Below, piece after piece: positions 25,384-29,079 of a stretch of DNA of 29,079 nucleotides (its first letter is position 1; each line of letters opens with the position of its first letter). The translations under genes and the position numbers were made by a program. This DNA is from a virus. The stretch covers positions 1 to 29,079 of the IMG/VR virus record IMGVR_UViG_3300017764_000064. One strand, given 5' to 3'. Under the pieces are notes generated by a model. The model was not told where the DNA came from and ran no database searches. It saw nothing but the letters and a program-made list of their open reading frames with translations.

Positions 25384-26013
25384 CTATTCATCCTTATGAT
25401 TTAAAAAACTTCTACCCATAACTAAATAATCTGCACCATGTTCAATTGCATATTCTGGTGTGGAAACTCTAATTTGATCTTGAGAATTAAATACATCATG
25501 TCTTATGCCCGGACATATTTTTTTCAATCCATGAGAATCCGGCACATCTTTTTCTAGCAATATTAAATCTTTAGGTGAACATATCATTCCCCAAAAATTA
25601 TATTTTTTCATTATCCAGCTGGATCTTTTATAAACATTAAAAATACTTTGCTGAAAAACAGACCGCACATCATTATGTGACCAACTAGTTAAAAAAGTAA
25701 CACCAAGTAGTTTTATCTTGTCTGCATACTGAGATATTGCTTCAATTGAATCTGCACTATTACTCATGTGAACTGTTATCATTTCAGCTCCAGAATCAAT
25801 AGCACTTTCAATAACAGAACACATTGTATTTGGTATGTCGAACAATTTATAATCACAGAATATTTTATTATATTCTTTACCAATATAAGGATATAATGTA
25901 TGGTTCATTTTAAACCCATACACTTGATTGCAGTATCTTGCAATAATATCTCTTGCCATAGGAGCTGACATATTATCAAGTGCAACTATAATTTTAGATT
26001 CATAATCTTTCAT
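25384..26013 (-). CDS. pyrF: Orotidine 5'-phosphate decarboxylase
   Basis: 209 residues, slightly shorter than typical bacterial enzymes (about 230-245). It converts OMP to UMP, the last step of de novo pyrimidine synthesis. The catalytic layout is complete: 'IIVALD' with Asp13, 'GFKMN' with Lys35, 'FCDYKLFDIPNT' with Asp54-Lys56-Asp59, 'MITVHMS' at 78-84, 'CPGIRHD' at 167-173, 'DQIRVSTPEYA' at 179-189 with the phosphate-contacting Gln, and 'GADYLVMGRSF' at 193-203. The start overlaps the mazG-like stop (ATGA), and the next gene starts immediately after its stop. It would raise UTP/CTP/dTTP supply during AT-rich genome replication. A viral metabolic gene with intact active site; not a remnant. 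Confidence 0.93.
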   Translation of the reverse strand: MKDYESKIIVALDNMSAPMARDIIARYCNQVYGFKMNHTLYPYIGKEYNKIFCDYKLFDIPNTMCSVIESAIDSGAEMITVHMSNSADSIEAISQYADKIKLLGVTFLTSWSHNDVRSVFQQSIFNVYKRSSWIMKKYNFWGMICSPKDLILLEKDVPDSHGLKKICPGIRHDVFNSQDQIRVSTPEYAIEHGADYLVMGRSFLNHKDE

Positions 26014-26288
26014 TTTATTAATTCACTCCATATTTTTAATTTAGCTTTTTTAGCAATAACACGTTTTTCTAATTCATCCCAATTAGTAATGTTATGCTCT
26101 ACCATCAATCCAATCATACACAAAACATCACCAGCTTCTTCAATTAATTTAATTCTTTGCTCTTCTTCTATTTCACTTTTTAATTCATATCTCCTTAGTA
26201 TTTTGCTACATCTCTGTGTAAGTTCACCACACTCTTCAGCAGTTAATATCATTAACTGCTGTAATTCATTAATAGGACTATTTTTCAA
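26010..26288 (-). CDS. mazG: MazG-like nucleotide pyrophosphohydrolase
   Basis: 92 residues, a single all-helical domain. The metal-binding EExxE...ExxD signature is present: 'EECGE' (E18, E19, E22) and 'EEAGDVL' (E51, D54), as in MazG-type NTP/dNTP pyrophosphatases. The start is TTG with GAGG 5-8 bases upstream. The only nearby upstream ATG runs into a stop. Marine T4-like phages often carry MazG, thought to act on nucleotides or alarmone-linked pools; the true substrate is unsettled. The stop overlaps the pyrF start, so the two are translated together, forming a compact nucleotide-metabolism pair. Confidence 0.8.
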   Translation of the reverse strand: MKNSPINELQQLMILTAEECGELTQRCSKILRRYELKSEIEEEQRIKLIEEAGDVLCMIGLMVEHNITNWDELEKRVIAKKAKLKIWSELIK

Positions 26289-26294
26289 ATTACC

Positions 26295-26567
26295 TCATTT
26301 AGTAACTGAACCTTGCTTTCTATCTAAAATTTCTTTTAATAGAAATGTGTGCTCATTAAATACATTTTTCATATCACCCAAAATTTTATTTGAATCAGTA
26401 AGCAATTCTCTTAATGCTCTATCTGATTCGCTATCTTTATCCATCCATAATTTTCTCTCTATTTCATGCCTCTCACTTAAATATTTTATATACCAGAAAC
26501 AAGCTACTAGCGCTGTGATGGTGCCGCCGACATCTACTAACTGTTTAATCATGTCTGCTGTTTCCAT
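26295..26567 (-). CDS. Small one-TM, coiled-coil protein, holin-like candidate
   Basis: 90 residues. After a short N-terminus, 'VDVGGTITALVACFWYIKYL' (residues 11-30) is a membrane segment. It is followed by a charged helical tail ('RHEIERKLWMDKDSESDRALREL') that could be a coiled coil. This one-TM plus charged-helix plan is like BhlA/UviB-type holins and other small phage membrane proteins. No T4 holin (gpt) similarity is evident. A strong AAGGAG lies 9 bases before ATG. A late box at 26633-26640 inside the upstream gene could provide late expression, as expected for a lysis gene. The function remains a guess. Confidence 0.5.
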   Translation of the reverse strand: METADMIKQLVDVGGTITALVACFWYIKYLSERHEIERKLWMDKDSESDRALRELLTDSNKILGDMKNVFNEHTFLLKEILDRKQGSVTK

Positions 26568-26594
26568 AAAATAATACTCCTTTATGAAAGTTAT

Positions 26595-26969
26595 TTAACG
26601 CCGCATAGATGCAAGGTCTTTAGCGACATTATTATTTATAACAGGAACACTATTTGACTTATGCATTGTGCCTATTCCTTTAATAATTTTTCCCGTATAA
26701 ATTTTTGAATTGGTTGTATTTTTATTATCATGATGTTGTCCCAAGGTATTCATACTTGGTACAGAAGATTCTTCTCTTCTATATAAAGGCTGTTCTTCTG
26801 GAGTAGGTGCTTTTCTTTTCTTTGGCTTATACTTTCCATACTTATATGCAACATATTCATCAAATGATTTCTGAAGAAAATGCATTCCCATTTGCCGCAT
26901 TTCTTTATTATAAACTTTATGCTCACGTTGCAACTTATTTTTATCCACATCGTTTATTTTTCTTATCAT
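26595..26969 (-). CDS. Conserved small T4-like phage protein
   Basis: 124 residues, strongly basic in the first half ('YKYGKYKPKKRKAPTPEEQP'). The C-terminal 'YTGKIIKGIGTMHKSNSVPVINNNVAKDLASMRR', given here as GKIIKGIGTMHKSNSVP plus AKDLASMRR, matches from memory the end of a conserved hypothetical protein in T4-like marine phages. Its function is unknown. The N-terminal ~50 residues look helical. It is the first gene behind the consensus sigma-70 promoter at 27014-27042, with a weak ribosome site (AGAGA). That suggests early expression. Confidence 0.6.
   Translation of the reverse strand: MIRKINDVDKNKLQREHKVYNKEMRQMGMHFLQKSFDEYVAYKYGKYKPKKRKAPTPEEQPLYRREESSVPSMNTLGQHHDNKNTTNSKIYTGKIIKGIGTMHKSNSVPVINNNVAKDLASMRR
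26633..26640 (-). promoter_or_regulatory. Possible internal late promoter box
   Basis: An exact TATAAATA on the minus strand lies inside the 3' part of the 124-residue gene, 66 bases before the holin-like gene's ATG. It could allow late re-expression of the holin-like, mazG and pyrF genes, but its position in coding DNA leaves chance possible. Confidence 0.35.
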
Positions 26970-27013
26970 AATATAGTCTCTATATAAAGTTATCTACTAA
27001 AACCTACACTGCT

Positions 27014-27042
27014 AATATACCTCTATAGAATAGCATTGTCAA
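27014..27042 (-). promoter_or_regulatory. Consensus sigma-70 (early) promoter
   Basis: On the minus strand, TTGACA (27042-27037) and TATATT (27019-27014) are separated by exactly 17 bases. This is a full -35 match and five of six in the -10. The expected start near 27007 leaves a leader of about 37 bases before the ATG at 26969. The -35 overlaps the stop codon of the upstream gene. It is the only such host-type promoter I found, and it precedes the mazG-pyrF unit. Confidence 0.75.
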
Positions 27043-27422
27043 GTTCTTTTTGGCAGTCCCTCCTTTATTTCTAATCTCTCTTGCTCCTGAGATTTTTCCC
27101 AAGGCAAAGGATTCCAGCCGAGTTCTTTTAAGTCATCAATAATCCAATCTGTAACCGCACCTTCATTGACAAATCCTTCTTTTGAAAACAAAGAGCTTGA
27201 AAAATACCAATCAAGATAATCTCCTTCACCATTCATCTGTGCAACTAAACTTCCTGCATATCTCCATGAGCAATGCCATGCTTGGACAGAATCATCTTTT
27301 ACCCATTGCATGTTGCAGAGAGCTGCATACAAGTTTTGTGCATAGATTTCATTAGTTCTAACTTTCTGTTTTATTTCTTTGGATTCTAATAAATCATCTT
27401 CAAGGTCATTATGTCTTATCAT
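27039..27422 (-). CDS. Conserved hypothetical protein of T4-like marine phages
   Basis: 127 residues. 'EIYAQNLYAALCNMQWVKDD' followed by 'WHCSWRYAGSLVAQMNGEGDYLDWY' and 'GAVTDWIIDDLKELGWNPLPW' match, from memory, a conserved small protein common in T4-like cyanophages. Its role is unknown. The start overlaps the stop of the lipoprotein-like gene (ATGA), so translation is coupled. It is rich in Trp and acidic residues and has no membrane segment. It ends the unit read from the divergent late promoter. Confidence 0.65.
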   Translation of the reverse strand: MIRHNDLEDDLLESKEIKQKVRTNEIYAQNLYAALCNMQWVKDDSVQAWHCSWRYAGSLVAQMNGEGDYLDWYFSSSLFSKEGFVNEGAVTDWIIDDLKELGWNPLPWEKSQEQERLEIKEGLPKRT

Positions 27423-27712
27423 ATACTGCTATTAAAATAGAAGAACCACCCACTTGATTTATTGTCTGTAGAATTGTCAATCGTAGTATTATCATTTGCA
27501 GATGCAGTAGCTGTTGCAGAAGAATTATCATTCATTACAATAGTTGTGTTATCTGCATCATTTGAATTAATATTGTTTGTATTAATGTTTTCAATATTAA
27601 TATTAATTGGTGGAATCTTTTCCACATGTCTTCCTCTACTGTCTTCTACACCTTCATTGCTGCAACTTGCAGGAACAATAAACATGAATGCAGTTAAAAT
27701 TATTTTTTTCAT
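27419..27712 (-). CDS. Small secreted, probable lipoprotein
   Basis: 97 residues. The N-terminus MKKIILTAFMFIVPASC is a signal peptide with a Cys at 17 in a weak lipobox (V-P-A-S-C, where the usual Leu at -3 is Pro). The rest is polar and low-complexity, extremely rich in Asn, Asp, Thr and Ser ('NINTNNINSND', 'ATATASANDNTTIDNST'), ending in aromatic 'SGWFFYFNSSI'. AGGA lies 10 bases before ATG. A lipid-anchored periplasmic role is inferred; an outer-membrane spanin or an immunity-type lipoprotein are possibilities. No partner i-spanin is seen nearby. Confidence 0.5.
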   Translation of the reverse strand: MKKIILTAFMFIVPASCSNEGVEDSRGRHVEKIPPININIENINTNNINSNDADNTTIVMNDNSSATATASANDNTTIDNSTDNKSSGWFFYFNSSI

Positions 27713-27722
27713 TTTTCTTTTC

Positions 27723-28793
27723 CTATCTTAGTTTGTCAATTATTTTTGGAAGTAACTGATGAGAATCAGTTGCAATCTTTACTGGAAACTTAAAGTTATT
27801 TCTTCTGATTACTTCTTCCAATGAAGGAAGCTCATAGTCATCAATGGTAAAGTATGCATCATCTGGGTCACCAGAAAAATGCATGATAAAATCTTCTTCC
27901 ATATGGTCTTCAATATAGACTGCAACAATTTCAAAGTTGCCCATCACAAGCTCATCATAAGAATCTGCAACAGAATTCCAACTACTGCTTTGCTTCCTTG
28001 CCCAACCTATGTACATCTTTGCAAACACATCCTTGTGTTTCTTTAAAATCTTTTCTGTACCGTCAATATATTTCTTGATAAAATCTCTTTTAATGCTTCC
28101 ATTTACCAGAGGAGAAGAAGTGTCTATTGCACGCTCAACATATTTCTTTTCATCACCAATACTCTTTTTTCCCAATGCAACAAGATTGTTGATAATTGAT
28201 TTTCTGAATGTTAGCAAGTCCATCCACATTTTTTTGTATGCAGAACTTCTTACAACATCGTCATAGTCATATGCAAATGCAAGTTCGCTCTTCGGCCCAA
28301 GGTCTACTAGTCTTCTTCCTTGCTTGTCTACGATGCTCATGATGTCTGTGCTGCCTCCTGCATAGACATTTCCTTTAAGAATCGAATAGACACCTCCACC
28401 TCCATGCACACCGGATGTCATTCTTCCTTCTTCATCTGTAGTATATACAGAAACTTGCTTGCTTTTCTTACTCTGCAACTTCATCAAATTCTCAAGGTTC
28501 TCTGGACTGCTTGCATGTATTCCATAGGTCACCACTGAACCTACTACACGCTCAATCATTGCCGGAACCAGAGGAAGCTGATATCGAAAATCATCATCTG
28601 GAATTAGATAATACATTTTGTCTGCTTCTGGATTGTCACCTTTCAATGCTGCAAAAACTGATTTCTTTAAAAAGAAGTCATTGATTTCTTTATAAGGCAA
28701 CGTAAACAAATGGTCAAAAAGGCTGCGAGTCCATTTAACCTTTTCAGACAAAACAAAATTATTATTATATTCCCAGAAGCTATGCATGTTCAT
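27723..28793 (-). CDS. Unrecognised 356-residue phage protein
   Basis: The start is ATG at 28793 (MNMHSFWEYNNNF) because AGAGGA lies 5 bases upstream and a late box just beyond. The frame is open further but runs into the divergent gene. No signal peptide or TM is evident. Residues about 95-165 contain 'TYGIHASSPENLENLMKLQS', 'VSVYTTDEEGR', 'GVHGGGGVYSILKGNVYAGG', 'DIMSIVDKQGRRLVDLG'. I recall a similar pattern in hypothetical proteins of several large phages, without a known function. The C-terminal third is Lys/Asp-rich with 'FEIVAVYIEDHMEEDF'. Composition looks less AT-rich than the tail genes. It is head to head with the SbmA-like gene, sharing its control region. Confidence 0.7.
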   Translation of the reverse strand: MNMHSFWEYNNNFVLSEKVKWTRSLFDHLFTLPYKEINDFFLKKSVFAALKGDNPEADKMYYLIPDDDFRYQLPLVPAMIERVVGSVVTYGIHASSPENLENLMKLQSKKSKQVSVYTTDEEGRMTSGVHGGGGVYSILKGNVYAGGSTDIMSIVDKQGRRLVDLGPKSELAFAYDYDDVVRSSAYKKMWMDLLTFRKSIINNLVALGKKSIGDEKKYVERAIDTSSPLVNGSIKRDFIKKYIDGTEKILKKHKDVFAKMYIGWARKQSSSWNSVADSYDELVMGNFEIVAVYIEDHMEEDFIMHFSGDPDDAYFTIDDYELPSLEEVIRRNNFKFPVKIATDSHQLLPKIIDKLR

Positions 28794-28809
28794 TATTCCT
28801 CTTTTGGAA

Positions 28810-28817
28810 TATTTATA
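28810..28817 (-). promoter_or_regulatory. T4-type late promoter box, leftward half of a two-way promoter
   Basis: An exact TATAAATA on the minus strand ends 17 bases before the ATG at 28793. It overlaps the rightward box by four bases; together they form the perfect palindrome TATTTATAAATA (28810-28821). Confidence 0.7.
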
Positions 28818-28821
28818 AATA
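28814..28821 (+). promoter_or_regulatory. T4-type late promoter box, rightward half of a two-way promoter
   Basis: An exact TATAAATA on the plus strand lies 31 bases before the ATG at 28853 of the SbmA-like gene, with AAGG between. It shares the TATA centre with the leftward box. Confidence 0.7.
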
Positions 28822-28852
28822 GTGAATCCCCTATAAAATAAAAAAAGGCAAC

Positions 28853-29079
28853 ATGTTTCGATTCTTTCTTGACTATAAAAAATACGGATGGTGGAGCATC
28901 CTTGGTACATTGATTATCATTGCCGCCATGTGGAGCACCGTACAACTTGATGTACGGATTAATGAATGGTTTGGTGCATTCTATGATGCACTACAGAAAG
29001 CACTGACTACACCAGGCTCAGTGACTCTGACGGAATACTATGGATACATGCTGGACTTTGGATACCTTGCAGGAATCTA
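28853..29079 (+). CDS. sbmA: SbmA/BacA-like peptide transporter, partial (N-terminal 75 residues)
   Basis: This is the only plus-strand gene, cut by the right edge. The product starts MFRFFLDYKKYGWWSILGT. Residues about 13-31 are a membrane helix. 'WWSILGT', 'VQLDVRINEWFGAFYDALQK' and 'ALTTPGSVTLTEYY' align with the conserved core of SbmA/BacA ('YWSILGT', 'V.VAVNAWY.PFYDLIQ', 'ALS.P..VT..QFY'). That family comprises proton-driven inner-membrane dimers that import antimicrobial and other peptides. Compared with E. coli SbmA, roughly 80-90 N-terminal residues, including the first membrane segment(s), are missing upstream of 'WSILGT'. The start is fixed by AAGG 6-7 bases upstream. An ABC exporter of the YddA type is less likely given the 'AL..P..VT' segment. 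GC is about 42% over 28861-29079 by hand count, above most neighbouring tail genes. Confidence 0.82.
   Translation, partial: MFRFFLDYKKYGWWSILGTLIIIAAMWSTVQLDVRINEWFGAFYDALQKALTTPGSVTLTEYYGYMLDFGYLAGI

Noticed and set aside
26970-27013. Possible tRNA or small RNA in the gap before the 124-residue gene
   Set aside because: The gap is too short for a tRNA and shows no cloverleaf or strong hairpin; it is accounted for by the promoter leader.
27720-27742. TTGACA on the minus strand near the end of the 356-residue gene as a promoter for the lipoprotein gene
   Set aside because: No acceptable -10 lies 16-18 bases away; the gene is more simply read from the upstream late promoter.
28794-28910. An N-terminal extension of the 356-residue protein by 39 residues (start at 28910)
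   Set aside because: It would run across the late promoter palindrome and into the divergent SbmA-like gene; the Met at 28793 has a proper AGAGGA site.

Overview
The window is part of the genome of a T4-like (Tevenvirinae-related) marine myovirus. The basis is a run of recognisable contractile-tail baseplate genes (PAAR spike tip, gp5 hub, gp25, gp6, gp7-like, gp8-like), marine-phage tail-fibre modules (LamG, SPRY-like, 'TNKT' and 'LYVGG' repeats), very AT-rich DNA, almost no intergenic space, and T4-type late promoter boxes (TATAAATA) in front of transcription units. The family features resemble cyanophage and pelagiphage myoviruses. No photosynthesis gene or other host-specific marker is present, so the host cannot be named. 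Every gene but one lies on the minus strand, so functional order runs from high to low coordinates.

Right end (28.9-27.0 kb): a divergent intergenic gap holds a palindromic, two-way late promoter (TATTTATAAATA). To the right it faces the start of a plus-strand gene for an SbmA/BacA-like peptide transporter, cut by the window edge. To the left it faces a 356-residue protein I do not recognise, a small probable lipoprotein and a conserved small phage protein.

27.04-25.4 kb: a consensus sigma-70 promoter (TTGACA-17-TATATT) precedes a small conserved protein, a one-TM holin-like protein, a MazG-like NTP pyrophosphohydrolase and orotidine-5'-phosphate decarboxylase (pyrF). This is a nucleotide-metabolism island inside the structural region, probably expressed early. 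A late box inside the first gene could re-express the downstream genes late.

25.4-13.4 kb: baseplate assembly. In order these are a 501-residue probable structural protein, PAAR tip, gp5 hub without a lysozyme domain, a small unknown, gp25, gp6, gp7-like, a repeat-rich fibre-like protein, and gp8-like. The gp8-like frame is broken by an apparent 2-base GT duplication. Its typical C-terminus continues in another frame to 13488.

13.4 kb to the left edge: a 2081-residue DUF4815-type structural protein, a small coiled-coil protein, then a cassette of short modular fibre/appendage genes (tandem 48-residue repeats, LamG, SPRY-like plus DUF7483-like domains), a tail-fibre-assembly-chaperone-like protein and a partial structural protein. 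Late boxes (NATAAATA) sit 17-34 bases upstream of the first gene of most units. I see no tRNA, CRISPR, integrase, transposase or intergenic stretch over 300 bases. The only sizeable gap between intact frames (13446-13708) is mostly the displaced gp8 C-terminus.
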